Assembly: GCA_041447175.1 (NCBI GenBank)
Contig: CP166960.1
Span: 631,365 to 695,364 of the forward strand
Reading direction: 5' to 3'
DNA: 64,000 nt
Source of the DNA: Candidatus Bathyarchaeia archaeon
Lineage (GTDB): Archaea > Thermoproteota > Bathyarchaeia > Bathyarchaeales > Bathycorpusculaceae
The notes beneath the pieces were generated by a model. The model saw nothing but the letters and a program-made list of their open reading frames with translations, was not told where the DNA came from and made no database searches. Made by a program: the position numbers and the translations under genes. Position 1 is the stretch's first letter; every line of letters begins with the position of its first letter. Of the stretch, positions 32,474 through 40,931 are shown piece after piece.

Positions 32474-34628
32474 TTGGATTAATCTCCTTTAAAAGGGGTT
32501 GAGTGGGGTTAGTTAGAGAAATTGTTGATGCCATCGGGTAACATTGACCGTTTTGGATGTGTTCCTTAAGGGTTTCATGCAGTTCCTCAAGTTTGCGCAG
32601 GTCCTTTATTTGGGTTGGGGGTATGCCGTCAAATTCGATGGCAAGATAAATGCTTGACCCCAAATTCTGCGCTTGAGCAATGTACCAGCCGATACCGTAT
32701 TCCCCTGTGCCATGCAGCCCCAGTTCAGCTTGAAACACATTCTGCAGATACGTCAAGTTGTTGGCTTCCCCAGAAACCAAATTTATCATCTGCACCGGAT
32801 ACTTCTTAGGTCCTCCATCACCCACATTGATGAAATCCACGTAGATGGGTGCATCCGCTGCTTTTCGGAAGGCTCCATTGATGATGTTTAGAAACCTGTT
32901 TTCGCCGTAAATCTTCATACCTATCTCGGAAAGCGGCAATAAGTTAATTTTACGCTGCCCCGGAATCCAGAAAGTTTCACGGAAACGGTCAAGCTCGTCT
33001 TCTTTGAATGGTAACTGAAACCCGGCAAGTCCACTTGGGCTTTGGGTTCGTTCAAGTTCATGTTGAAGCTTGTAGATTTCTTCTTTTAAGGTTGAGAGTT
33101 CATTTTTTTGTTGGTCTTGGTCTTTTCCAATTTGGTCACGGAGCTCAATGAATCTGTTTATCAGAAGTTGCAGTTTGTTGAGGTGCTCTTTTTTTTCCAG
33201 TACGTCATCCTGCAGTGGTCTGAGAATCGCTTGGTAGTTGTCAATTGCTCGGTGCAGGCGCCGTTTGCCTAAAATGTTCAGCTCGCTTTTAAGTGCTAGT
33301 TGCTCTCGTGCTTTCTGAATTTCCTCGTCGTATCGGGCTTTATCTACGTTTACAGCTTCGTGTTCACTTCGGCTCTGGTCCAGTTTAGTTTGAAAACTTG
33401 CAATTACGCCCGCAACTGCCTCCTTTAAGGGTGGGATACGATTTTGGGTGTCAAGTTTTAGTGCAGAAAACCATGCGTCGATGTCTTTGGTTTCAAGGTT
33501 CATGTAGTCAGCAGAAGCCAACTCAGCAATTCTTTGATTGACCAAATCAGTGGTTTGGGCATCCTGAACAAGAGTGCCCTCCAATTTCTGCTCGCGGTCT
33601 TTTAGCTGGTTCCATCTCTCCAAACCCATAGATGGAACAGACAGGTGGCAAACTTGGAAACTTCCAAAGCTGAAACGTTCGCCCCTGCAGTAATTAATTT
33701 CCGCTTGCCGTATTGCGTTGTCAAGGTTTTCCAGCGGCAACACGCGGGTTCCTCCGCCTCGGAAAAGCTCTGAGGGCAAAAGAATCTTGGAAAGAATAAA
33801 GTCCCTGATGTGCTGGTCTGCCCGTTTGTACTCTTGCGGGCTCATTTCAATTAAAGGGTAAATGTACACTGCGTTGTAGGAAGGTCCCACCATCAGCGTT
33901 CTGCCGTTGGGGTCAATTTCTGGCTGGTTATTGTGGTTTGACTGCAAAAACAGGACATCCCGCAACATAAAAAACTCGTTTAGCTGCGAATGCACTAATT
34001 CTTTGTCGGCTAAATCGATGTTTCTTGGGGCGCCAACCAAAATCAGCCATTGGCGTACACTTAATTCACGTTCTTGAAGCCCCTTCTTGGTCATCTTGGA
34101 CAGCTCGTTGATTACGCCGCTTCCAAAGCCGCCGCCCGCGCTGGAAACAAAAACCACATTGACCGTAGGCACCCGTGCGGAATCGCTTAAAGTGTAGTTG
34201 AAGTAGTCTCGAAAGAACCTGCAGCCCTCCATTATCCTGCCGTGAAATTGGTCCCAAATCCGTGGGTGCCGCATGTACACCATGGCTTTTCGGCGGTCCC
34301 TGCGGGCACCTTCACCGCTAACGGTGTTGCTTAACTCGGAAAAGCCAACGTCGTTATCTGAAAAAATTCCCAGTTCCCGCGCGATTTTGGGGTATTCATC
34401 ACGGTACCTGTCAATGCCGATGGGTTGAAAAGATTCATTTCGCGCCAGCAAACTATTCCGTAGTGCCTCAGCTATAGAGTCGCCAGACATGTCAAACGCG
34501 TCAACCCTCACGTTTTCCCGGTTGTCAGCTAACTCGCGAAGTCTAGCGGAAACCTCAGCTGCTATGGCAACTCCTGCGCCGCCCGCGCCTATAATCCAGT
34601 TGCCCTCTTTCATTTCTGATGTTTTCAT
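32451..34628 (-). CDS. Tubulin/FtsZ-like GTPase-type protein
   Basis: A 725-residue protein. GAGGAGVAIAAEV (residues 14-26) and FVSSAGGGFGSGVINEL (about 160-175) match the glycine-rich nucleotide loops of the tubulin-FtsZ superfamily, the second being GGGFGSG in place of GGGTGSG. Residues about 400-545 form a long charged coiled coil before a C-terminal domain. It is not cell-division FtsZ. From memory, Makarova and Koonin (2010) described FtsZ-like families linked to vWA proteins and proposed membrane remodelling; the adjoining vWA gene fits that. No ring-forming partner or dedicated GTPase gene is seen nearby. GTP binding and polymerisation are untested. Confidence 0.82.
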   Translation of the reverse strand: MKTSEMKEGNWIIGAGGAGVAIAAEVSARLRELADNRENVRVDAFDMSGDSIAEALRNSLLARNESFQPIGIDRYRDEYPKIARELGIFSDNDVGFSELSNTVSGEGARRDRRKAMVYMRHPRIWDQFHGRIMEGCRFFRDYFNYTLSDSARVPTVNVVFVSSAGGGFGSGVINELSKMTKKGLQERELSVRQWLILVGAPRNIDLADKELVHSQLNEFFMLRDVLFLQSNHNNQPEIDPNGRTLMVGPSYNAVYIYPLIEMSPQEYKRADQHIRDFILSKILLPSELFRGGGTRVLPLENLDNAIRQAEINYCRGERFSFGSFQVCHLSVPSMGLERWNQLKDREQKLEGTLVQDAQTTDLVNQRIAELASADYMNLETKDIDAWFSALKLDTQNRIPPLKEAVAGVIASFQTKLDQSRSEHEAVNVDKARYDEEIQKAREQLALKSELNILGKRRLHRAIDNYQAILRPLQDDVLEKKEHLNKLQLLINRFIELRDQIGKDQDQQKNELSTLKEEIYKLQHELERTQSPSGLAGFQLPFKEDELDRFRETFWIPGQRKINLLPLSEIGMKIYGENRFLNIINGAFRKAADAPIYVDFINVGDGGPKKYPVQMINLVSGEANNLTYLQNVFQAELGLHGTGEYGIGWYIAQAQNLGSSIYLAIEFDGIPPTQIKDLRKLEELHETLKEHIQNGQCYPMASTISLTNPTQPLLKEINPNVKYPNP

Positions 34629-34897
34629 CTAAACCCTCTTTCCAAAAGGAAGAAACAGCGGGGTCAGTTTTTGGAATGCGGCATGTTGTTTAGAAACCCA
34701 ACCCACTATAGGTTGCTCGCGGAGATGATTTAAGAATATGTGATTGCACCCTGATAAAACAAACCTGTCCAAGGCAGCTTGATGCCAAAGGATAAACCGA
34801 CTGCTTTACCTTAACCAAAGCACTCTTAGAAAAGGTAGCTTTTGTGTAACGGGCTCAAAACAGAAGGGTTACGTCGAACAAATGTTTGTTTCGTCTT

Positions 34898-35497
34898 TTA
34901 CTGATTCAGCGGCTTTTTTCGCCGAAATATCGCAGCAATTCTCTCCAGCAGCTTACCTATATCCACCTTTAACAAAATCACCGTGATAACCACCGTCAGA
35001 GCGATGGAAATTGCTATTGTGACCTCAGGGCTTGCAACCTCAGATAGTCTCTCCCCTGTCCATGCCCCTAGAAATGCTCCCGCCACCGTTATGGCAAGTT
35101 TGCCGAAGAAGAACGCGGAAAAGAACTTGACTGGATTATACTTCATCAACCCCAACGGTATAACGATGGGTTCATCGGGAATTGGCGAGGCCGCAGCAAC
35201 AAATAACAAAAGAAATGCCCACCGCCGAACCTTTTCAGCATCTCTGCCTAAACGCTGTTGGCGTTCTTCGCTGAGGTGTTTGCTAACAAAAAACGTTACC
35301 ATGTAGTGCACGCTTTTTGCCAGTGAGGCTCCGAGGGCGACAAGAAAACCTACCGCGACAAGCGTTACAGGGTCGGTTGTGCCTAAAATTATTGCCCAGT
35401 TGGAGGCAATAAACAGGTTGGAGGGTCCAGCGAAGGGAATCATTCCTAAGCCGAATGAACTTAGCAAAACAATCAGCAACTCAATGATTGATGTCAT
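34898..35497 (-). CDS. DedA/SNARE-associated (VTT) membrane protein
   Basis: A 199-residue protein with about 5-6 membrane segments and the VTT pattern: MIPFAGPSNLFIASNWAIIL, LVALGASLAKSVHYMVTFFV, then AAASPIPDEPIVIPLGLMKY (the P-x-x-D/E-x-x-x-x-P-x-G reentrant motif) and FFGKLAITVAGAFLGAWTG. Relatives are polyprenyl-phosphate translocases. It lies 85 nt behind UppP on the same strand, so the two probably act together on undecaprenyl/dolichyl phosphate recycling (inference). The 269-nt spacer between it and the tubulin-like gene holds no supported gene. Confidence 0.83.
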   Translation of the reverse strand: MTSIIELLIVLLSSFGLGMIPFAGPSNLFIASNWAIILGTTDPVTLVAVGFLVALGASLAKSVHYMVTFFVSKHLSEERQQRLGRDAEKVRRWAFLLLFVAAASPIPDEPIVIPLGLMKYNPVKFFSAFFFGKLAITVAGAFLGAWTGERLSEVASPEVTIAISIALTVVITVILLKVDIGKLLERIAAIFRRKKPLNQ

Positions 35498-35581
35498 TCC
35501 CGTGGTCCCGCACTTTAGGGTTTAAGCGAAAACCGAATTTATAAGTGTACGTGTACCGCAAAGCCGATATTCCTTTTGCTT

Positions 35582-36379
35582 TTAGGCAGTTAGGTATGTC
35601 CAGATGAGTAAAACGGTGCCCAGCGCCCAAGTGTAGAATGCGAAGTAATAAAATTTTCTTCCTCTGACAAGCCTCGACAGCAGCTTCAGGGCAAAGTAAC
35701 CCACAATGGCTGCAGCTGCAACTCCCGCCAACACGTTAAACACAGCCAATCCTGAAGCAGAAAGCATACCCCACTCGCTGTAAGCCTCCACAACAAAGTC
35801 GCCCACAATAGCGGGAATGGACAGCAGAAAAGAAAACTTGAACGCCTTTGGTCGCTTCAACCCCAATAACAGGGCTGCTGAGATGGTTATACCGCTCCGG
35901 CTTAGCCCTGGAAAAATCGCGAATCCCTGCGCCATCCCCATCAAAAGTGCAACCTTGTAGGGAAAGGTTTCCTGAGTTTCTTTGGCGAACTTTGTTGAGT
36001 AAACAAAGGTTCCGCCGACAAGAAAAGTGGCGGCGATTATGGGGATGGTTCCAAAACTGTCCTGCAAATACGTGCCATAGGTGAGCGCGATTATGGCTGT
36101 TGGTATGGTGGCGACGACGATGCGAGGAATCAGCATGCCGTCTTCAGACTTGAAGTCTCGATGCACCAACGCTACAAGGATCGATTTGATTTCCCGTCTG
36201 AAAAAGAAGAGCAAAACCGTAAGGGTGCCCATGTGTAGAATGATGTTAAGGAAGGGAGTTACGGTTAAACCCAGAAATTCGCCTGCAAGCTTGAGGTGCG
36301 CGGTGCTGCTGATGGGCAGCCACTCGGATATTCCTTGGATTAATCCCAGAATTAGGGTTTGGAGCAGTTGTTCAAGCAA
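35582..36379 (-). CDS. uppP: Polyprenyl-diphosphate phosphatase, UppP (BacA) family
   Basis: A 265-residue membrane enzyme with LILGLIQGISEWLPISSTAH (the EgxsEfLPiSStaH catalytic motif, here ISEWLPISSTAH), and GMAQGFAIFPGLSRSGITIS (PGxSRSG). It dephosphorylates polyprenyl pyrophosphate to the monophosphate carrier used for cell-surface glycans. I chose TTG 36379 behind GAGGCGAC; the ATG at 36421 gives 14 extra unlike residues. It leads a likely operon with DedA. Confidence 0.93.
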   Translation of the reverse strand: MLEQLLQTLILGLIQGISEWLPISSTAHLKLAGEFLGLTVTPFLNIILHMGTLTVLLFFFRREIKSILVALVHRDFKSEDGMLIPRIVVATIPTAIIALTYGTYLQDSFGTIPIIAATFLVGGTFVYSTKFAKETQETFPYKVALLMGMAQGFAIFPGLSRSGITISAALLLGLKRPKAFKFSFLLSIPAIVGDFVVEAYSEWGMLSASGLAVFNVLAGVAAAAIVGYFALKLLSRLVRGRKFYYFAFYTWALGTVLLIWTYLTA

Positions 36380-36488
36380 AGTCGCCTCAGCACCCAGACA
36401 TGAGTGGTTACACTGGGGCATTCTAATTAATAATGTTTATTTGCGGCTACACCTGACGCTAAAATGCCTGTGCTTTTGTATGAACGCG

Positions 36489-36668
36489 TTAGGTGGCTAA
36501 GTTTATTTTTCGTTGCGTTTTTGCAGGGTTGTATTTGACGTAGATGTGGTCGCGGGTGAGGTGCACTACCAAATCAGTTTTGCAGCTTCGGCAGAAGGCG
36601 GTGTTCCACGGAATTTTTTCTTCGATGTCGATTTTGGCGCCGCAGTTGGGACAATGGATTATTATCAT
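36489..36668 (-). CDS. 59-residue zinc-ribbon miniprotein
   Basis: ATG 36668, TAA at 36491-36489. The product is MIIIHCPNCGAKIDIEEKIP then WNTAFCRSCKTDLVVHLTRD and a basic tail. CPNC and CRSC form a classical two-knuckle zinc ribbon. Its function is unknown; such proteins often act in transcription or RNA binding. The frame on the opposite strand is its shadow. Confidence 0.78.
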   Translation of the reverse strand: MIIIHCPNCGAKIDIEEKIPWNTAFCRSCKTDLVVHLTRDHIYVKYNPAKTQRKINLAT

Positions 36669-36674
36669 AAATGT

Positions 36675-36772
36675 GGGTTAGGTTATGCGTCTCTTCTAAT
36701 TGTGTGCGTACCGCACCCAACAAACTTTCCTTCCCTTATTTTCTTTGGCTTTATGCATCGCAACCTAACCCC
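36675..36772. ncRNA. Large inverted repeat with inner hairpin, possible structured RNA or cruciform
   Basis: GGGTTAGGTT (36675-36684) pairs perfectly with AACCTAACCC (36762-36771); GCG/CGC can extend it. Inside lies the perfect hairpin GTGCG-TAC-CGCAC (36704-36716). The remainder, to the LSm start at 37000, contains no gene I can support. It could be a structured RNA or protein-binding site between divergent genes; the type is only tentative. Confidence 0.35.
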
Positions 36773-36999
36773 TTCAGAAACACCTCAAATTTGAAAAGCA
36801 ACCCAAATCAAACCCAAAACGCAAGGAGAATGTATAAGCTGAAACGGTGACTGCAACGCCCACAAGCCGCCCGCCCCAAAATTTTGTGCGGTCTCGTAAT
36901 ATGACTCCAGACGGTGCTATGACAGACATCAATTAGACAAGGTTTAAATTGGTTAAGTTTAAGTATAGAAGGAAGAATAACATTTACGAAGGGTCTATT

Positions 37000-37227
37000 A
37001 TGAGCGAAATGACCACAGAAATCCTTGAGCAGAACATTGGCAAAATAGTCCTCGTTCGGCTAAAAGGGGGCAAAAGCCTTAGAGGTAGACTGAAGGGTTT
37101 TGACCAACACCTTAACTTAGTCTTAGAAGAAACCGAAGATACCACAAATATTGAAAGCCAAAGAAGACTCGGCTTGATAATTGTCCGCGGAGACAACGTG
37201 GTCCTGATTTCTCCGCCTCCACGATAG
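37000..37227 (+). CDS. LSm (Sm-like) RNA-binding protein
   Basis: A 75-residue archaeal Sm protein. Sm1 is visible at IVLVRLKGGKSLRGRLKGFD (includes the D of GxLxGfDxhlNLvL) followed by QHLNLVLEETED, and Sm2 as LGLIIVRGDNVVLISPP (I-RGDNV). Sm rings bind U-rich RNA. The ATG at 37000 is the natural start; 17 unlike residues would precede it from 36949. It is 10 nt from the ribosomal protein L37e gene, a widely conserved archaeal pair. Confidence 0.95.
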   Translation: MSEMTTEILEQNIGKIVLVRLKGGKSLRGRLKGFDQHLNLVLEETEDTTNIESQRRLGLIIVRGDNVVLISPPPR

Positions 37228-37237
37228 GTGACGACTT

Positions 37238-37426
37238 ATGGGTAAAGGCACTCCATCAATGGGTAAACGCCAAGGCAAAGTCGTTCACATAATGTGTCGG
37301 CGATGCGGCAGACGTGCATACCACGTACGTCACAAGCGGTGTGCAGCTTGCGGTTATGGCGAATCCAAAACCATACGCAGCTATCACTGGCAAACAAAAA
37401 CGCTGTTGCGGCAAAGAATCGCCTAA
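37238..37426 (+). CDS. rpl37e: Large-subunit ribosomal protein L37e
   Basis: A 62-residue L37e: [20 protein letters not shown], then [20 protein letters not shown], with four cysteines as CxxC-x14-CxxC binding zinc, and basic residues for rRNA contact. Directly behind the LSm gene, as in many archaea. Length is as expected. Confidence 0.97.
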   Translation: MGKGTPSMGKRQGKVVHIMCRRCGRRAYHVRHKRCAACGYGESKTIRSYHWQTKTLLRQRIA

Positions 37427-37524
37427 ACAGCCACCCACAATTAATTAAACTTAATTTTTCAATCTTTTTAACGCCTAAAGCTAAAAATAGGCTTACGAAA
37501 AAAATAAGAAAAAGGAAAACGAGT

Positions 37525-38139
37525 TTACTCGTTATCCGCGTTAAAGTAGCCCTTGTCGATTTTAACGAAAATTAGCGGTCCACGGCTTTGAGACATTTCA
37601 CGAGCTTTCCGCAAAGAACTGTTGAGCACAGTAAACGTTTGCTCCTTCTCGTTTAGACTGTGATTCGCTTTTTCGCCAAGTTCCATTTTCAGCAGGTTCT
37701 CGGCCAGAATTTCCGTGCCGCAGATTTCGCCGTTCTTAATGAGCGTACCCACCACGATTTCCGTGATTTCTTGTTTGTGCATCATTTTGCGCCACAGGGG
37801 TTCCGCAACGGAAAGAGTTTTGGTAACTTTATCCCATTTGTTCTGGTTTTGGTTCCCAATCAGCAGTTTGACGCGTTCCTTCCACTTTTTCAGCCAAATA
37901 CCCACCCACACTGTAAGGAACTCTTCAAGCTCAGGCGGATTGTCTTTAAATAACCGCTCCATCCTTTCGACGAGCTCAAAGTTGTTTGCCTCTTTCCCGA
38001 TAAGACCCCACTGAAACTTGAGGTAATTGGTGAAGTCCTGGCAGGCAACCTGCAGCACTTTTCGATCCGAACCCAAAATGTCTAACGCGGGGTCTGCGTC
38101 TTTGAGTTTCTCAGTTAGGACAATCTCAACAAAGTTCAT
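37525..38139 (-). CDS. Hypothetical helical cytosolic protein
   Basis: A 204-residue soluble protein, mostly alpha-helical, with charged residues and no cysteine motif except scattered residues (ACQDF, GEICGTE). It starts MNFVEIVLTEKLKDADPALD. I recognise no domain. The gene converges with LSm-L37e. Good codon use and a clear start suggest it is real. Confidence 0.62.
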   Translation of the reverse strand: MNFVEIVLTEKLKDADPALDILGSDRKVLQVACQDFTNYLKFQWGLIGKEANNFELVERMERLFKDNPPELEEFLTVWVGIWLKKWKERVKLLIGNQNQNKWDKVTKTLSVAEPLWRKMMHKQEITEIVVGTLIKNGEICGTEILAENLLKMELGEKANHSLNEKEQTFTVLNSSLRKAREMSQSRGPLIFVKIDKGYFNADNE

Positions 38140-38283
38140 TTTACAGTTTCCGCTCCGAGCCTTCTCATTATATTTAACCGTTTGTTGTTTGTATTAAACT
38201 TTATTTTCCGTGCCATTATAACTGCTTTAAGACGATTCCCGCAACATTTCAAGGCTCAGAATATCTTAGAAAACGATTCGATT

Positions 38284-38943
38284 TTACTCCAAAAGAGTTG
38301 GTAGCTCAGAAATATCGTTTATTATAAAGTTTGGTTCAGTTTTTGAAAGTTCCACATGGGAATAAAGGCCACTTAGCACGGCAACGGTTTTGGCGCCCGC
38401 CGCCTTCCCTGCCAGAACATCAACAATTGAGTCGCCAACGATGACGCAGTCGCACATTTGAACACCCATAGCCCCTGCGGCTTTAATCAAAGCTTCAGGA
38501 GATGGCTTTGGCTTAGCGGTATCAAGTGCCGTAACAACATGCGAGAAGTAGCCGTCAAGGTTATACTGTTTAAGCTCAGCAAAAATGTTCTCTTTCGACA
38601 TGAACCGCATGGTGATAACCGCAAGCGGCGCATTTTTGGATAACGCTTCCAGAGTTTTTTCTACTTGCGGCATTGGTTTTGTTTTAGCGGCGGAAATCGA
38701 GTAAAACGTTTCAAGATACACGGTCAGAAATTTGTGGTAATCCACCGTTTTGGTTATGTCTGTGAAAGGTTGTTTTTGCTCTATCCGTTTTGGAATCTCA
38801 AGCAGCTGCACCGCTTCAGGGCTTTGTTGCCCCAATTTTTCAAAGGCGATTCTCCCTGTTTCCAAATACGCTGGCTTGGTGTCAAGTATTGTACCATCTA
38901 AATCCAGCATGATTCCTTTTACAGCAAGTTTTGGTTTAGTCAT
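38284..38943 (-). CDS. HAD-family hydrolase (phosphatase-like)
   Basis: A 219-residue haloacid-dehalogenase hydrolase: motif I GIMLDLDGTILDTKPAYLE with the Asp nucleophile, motif II ITMRFMSK, motif III AKPKPSPEAL and motif IV VIVGDSIVDVLAGKAAGA, as in the phosphoglycolate phosphatase/beta-phosphoglucomutase class. The cap lies after motif I. The start is uncertain: the frame continues upstream, with possible ATGs at 38988 and 39024, and a TATA-like box (39100-39109) suggests transcription begins near 39080. The substrate is unknown. Confidence 0.82.
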   Translation of the reverse strand: MTKPKLAVKGIMLDLDGTILDTKPAYLETGRIAFEKLGQQSPEAVQLLEIPKRIEQKQPFTDITKTVDYHKFLTVYLETFYSISAAKTKPMPQVEKTLEALSKNAPLAVITMRFMSKENIFAELKQYNLDGYFSHVVTALDTAKPKPSPEALIKAAGAMGVQMCDCVIVGDSIVDVLAGKAAGAKTVAVLSGLYSHVELSKTEPNFIINDISELPTLLE

Positions 38944-39153
38944 TTGGGAATGCTCGAAGTTTTTGTCTGTTGAAGCTGTTCCTTTCATATGAGGTTTACG
39001 TTTAACTTCCTTCAAAGTTAGCATTACTAACCTGTCAATTCGTTTTTTGGTGCTTAAACCTTCTTTTTGGCTTGCGATTGTTACGTCTTTCTTCTCAAAC
39101 CTTTTATAGCATTCCCGCACTCTTTGCCGTATCAGAAACACAGGCGTTGCCAC

Positions 39154-39342
39154 GTGGAAGAAACAAGCCCCCAAGAAAATTCCAACCTTTTCAAATGTCC
39201 TCATTGTGCGTGCTGTTTTTGCACTGCCGCTGACCTTAAAAGTCACATGACACGTTACGGAATCTTAAAAGCAGAGCATGCTTCTCAATTTAAAAAAATC
39301 CATGGAAGCCTTGAACACGGCTCATTTCAGGGCTATGAATAG
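39154..39342 (+). CDS. Small protein with C2H2-like zinc finger
   Basis: A 62-residue product from GTG 39154: VEETSPQENSNLFKCPHCAC, CFCTAADLKSHMTRYGILKA, with Cys pairs and a following HxxxH-like HMTRYG region; a degenerate classical finger. It is divergently transcribed from the HAD gene over a shared CCTTTTATAGC box. Upstream in-frame residues from 39067 are shadow of that gene. Function unknown. Confidence 0.62.
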   Translation: MEETSPQENSNLFKCPHCACCFCTAADLKSHMTRYGILKAEHASQFKKIHGSLEHGSFQGYE

Positions 39343-39505
39343 CTGCGGTTAAATGTTAATTAACTGCGGTCCTGTATGCTACATTTTCAGTAATTTGACT
39401 TTTCTGCCTTAGTTATGTTCGCTTTCCTGTTTTTCATGTGTACGTTAAATGCAAAAGCTATAAAGAAGTCAAAGCCACATCTTACCGATGCAGAAGATTG
39501 AGCAC

Positions 39506-39841
39506 ATGACAGAACAACCACCAAACAATCAAGAGCCAACACCCGAAAAACTGCAAATTGATGACCCCTCAAATTTTCAGTTCCATGCGGCATACATGGT
39601 TTATGCTGAACTTTTTGATAATACCCACGAGGAAGATGCTAAACGTGACCTTAACCTAAACATTGAAGACCTTAAAGATAACCGCATAAGTCCAGAATCG
39701 TTTTATCGAAACGTTTCTCGCTACCGTGGGAATTCTGCTTCTGAACGTCGACGTGACCGATTTACAGTACAGACACAGCGGAAAAAAGATTGGCGGATGA
39801 AATCTCAACGCCAAGACCGGATAAGGCGTCATAAAAAATAG
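39506..39841 (+). CDS. Hypothetical charged protein
   Basis: A 111-residue protein, starting MTEQPPNNQEPTPEKLQIDD, acidic/proline-rich at first, then helical and finally extremely basic (RRRDRFTVQTQRKKDWRMKS). The tail suggests nucleic-acid contact. No domain recognised. The ATG at 39506 lacks a strong ribosome binding site but an earlier ATG (39488) is possible. Confidence 0.55.
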   Translation: MTEQPPNNQEPTPEKLQIDDPSNFQFHAAYMVYAELFDNTHEEDAKRDLNLNIEDLKDNRISPESFYRNVSRYRGNSASERRRDRFTVQTQRKKDWRMKSQRQDRIRRHKK

Positions 39842-40001
39842 TTTGTTTTTTATTTATGATTCTTCTCATTTTCTTTGTGGTTTATTTTTTTTGAGGCATC
39901 GCAGCTTAGTTTGATGGATAAATTTAAACGGTAGTTGCAACATACAAGAGCTTGTGCAAAACCATCCTTTGCATAAACAGCGATATAGGAGTTGATAACG
40001 A

Positions 40002-40139
40002 GTGTATAGAAAAGAGATGCACAAGGCGACTTGTTCTGACTGTGGGAAGGAATGTGAGGTTCCTTTTAAGCCTGATGGTAGTAGGCCAGTTTACTGTCGT
40101 GAGTGCTACGCCAAACGAAGACCGCCCCGACGGTACTAA
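40002..40139 (+). CDS. 45-residue zinc-binding miniprotein
   Basis: GTG 40002, TAA ending at 40139, with GGAG 10 nt before the start. The product holds CSDCGKEC and CRECYAKRRPPRRY: the CxxC-x17-CxxC zinc-binding pattern seen in short archaeal proteins and at the ends of DEAD-box helicases and dUTPase-like proteins. The basic tail could bind RNA. Too short for usual gene calls but well supported. Confidence 0.75.
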   Translation: MYRKEMHKATCSDCGKECEVPFKPDGSRPVYCRECYAKRRPPRRY

Positions 40140-40214
40140 TTTGGTTGATTCATAGTTTCCCTTTATTCTGCTTTTTCTTTATGATCCATCTGATTTGCCC
40201 TTTGGTTGGGTTTT

Positions 40215-40724
40215 TTATTCTTTGAGTGGAACCCATAAGTCAAAGAGCCATTCTGTTGGCGGTTTGTCTTCTTGCCAGTTGACTTGCTCTTCAAATCCGT
40301 TGACCCAACCGTATTTTCCTCTTTGCCACCCTGCATGTTCGTATCCGCTTGCTTCTATCCAGTTCCAAAGTTTTTTCCATCCAAACTGCATATTTTCTAG
40401 ACTTTTGAACCTTAAAACTGCGTACAGCCCGCTTGGAATTTCTGCGGTTTCGATGTCACAAAAGTTGGTGGGTTCCATACTTGTGGTCAGGTACAATTCG
40501 TATCCGCGTGAAGCTGGCTTATCAGTTGGGTAGGTGTTTCTGCCAAACAACCGTGCCCCCGCTTTTTCAAGCAGTCCTTGGTTTTTAGCCCACTCTTTGA
40601 TTTTTTTCATGGCTTCTTCTTCAGGTGTCGCAGCAAATGAGCAGGCGTACGCTGCAGGCATGGCTGTGAGCCTTTCGATTCGGACGACTAGCTCTTTTGT
40701 TTCCAGATTATTCTCCCTCATCAT
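40215..40724 (-). CDS. GyrI-like/AraC-effector-type small-molecule-binding protein
   Basis: A 169-residue protein of the SOUL/GyrI-like fold: VVRIERLTAMPAAYACSFAA, GYELYLTTSMEPTNFCDIET, IPSGLYAVLRFKSLENMQFG and EASGYEHAGWQRGKYGWVNG. GyrI-like domains bind drug-like amphipathic molecules. There is no DNA-binding domain fused. It is divergent from the CoA operon and shares its intergenic region, which carries the 18-bp palindrome. Confidence 0.76.
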   Translation of the reverse strand: MMRENNLETKELVVRIERLTAMPAAYACSFAATPEEEAMKKIKEWAKNQGLLEKAGARLFGRNTYPTDKPASRGYELYLTTSMEPTNFCDIETAEIPSGLYAVLRFKSLENMQFGWKKLWNWIEASGYEHAGWQRGKYGWVNGFEEQVNWQEDKPPTEWLFDLWVPLKE

Positions 40725-40848
40725 TTTTATTTGAAACTATATACTCAATAGTGGCTATATAATTAATTTTCCATAAAAACCTGCGGCTGAATTTTGAGAG
40801 AAACAGCTTGACCTTTTGTTTGGTTCTTCAGTTTTTTTGGATATATTT

Positions 40849-40866
40849 GTTTAAACATGTTTAAAC
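40849..40866. promoter_or_regulatory. Perfect 18-bp palindrome upstream of CoA operon
   Basis: GTTTAAACATGTTTAAAC directly follows the TATA-like ATATATTT (40841-40848), so it would overlap the transcription start of the ECF-pantoate kinase-PPAT operon. That is a repressor-operator position. The binding protein is unknown. Confidence 0.65.
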
Positions 40867-40931
40867 TGTTCATACGGAATACTTAATTGTCAGCCGAGTT
40901 TTCAGTGTTTAACTTAATGTAGGGACTAACC

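Noticed and set aside
32451-34628. Calling the tubulin-like protein FtsZ or a CetZ
   Set aside because: Glycine loop is GGGFGSG, the protein is twice the FtsZ length with a long coiled coil, so it is a distinct subfamily.
36820-36945. Possible C/D-box or H/ACA guide RNA before LSm
   Set aside because: No paired C (RUGAUGA) and D (CUGA) boxes or ACA motif could be matched.
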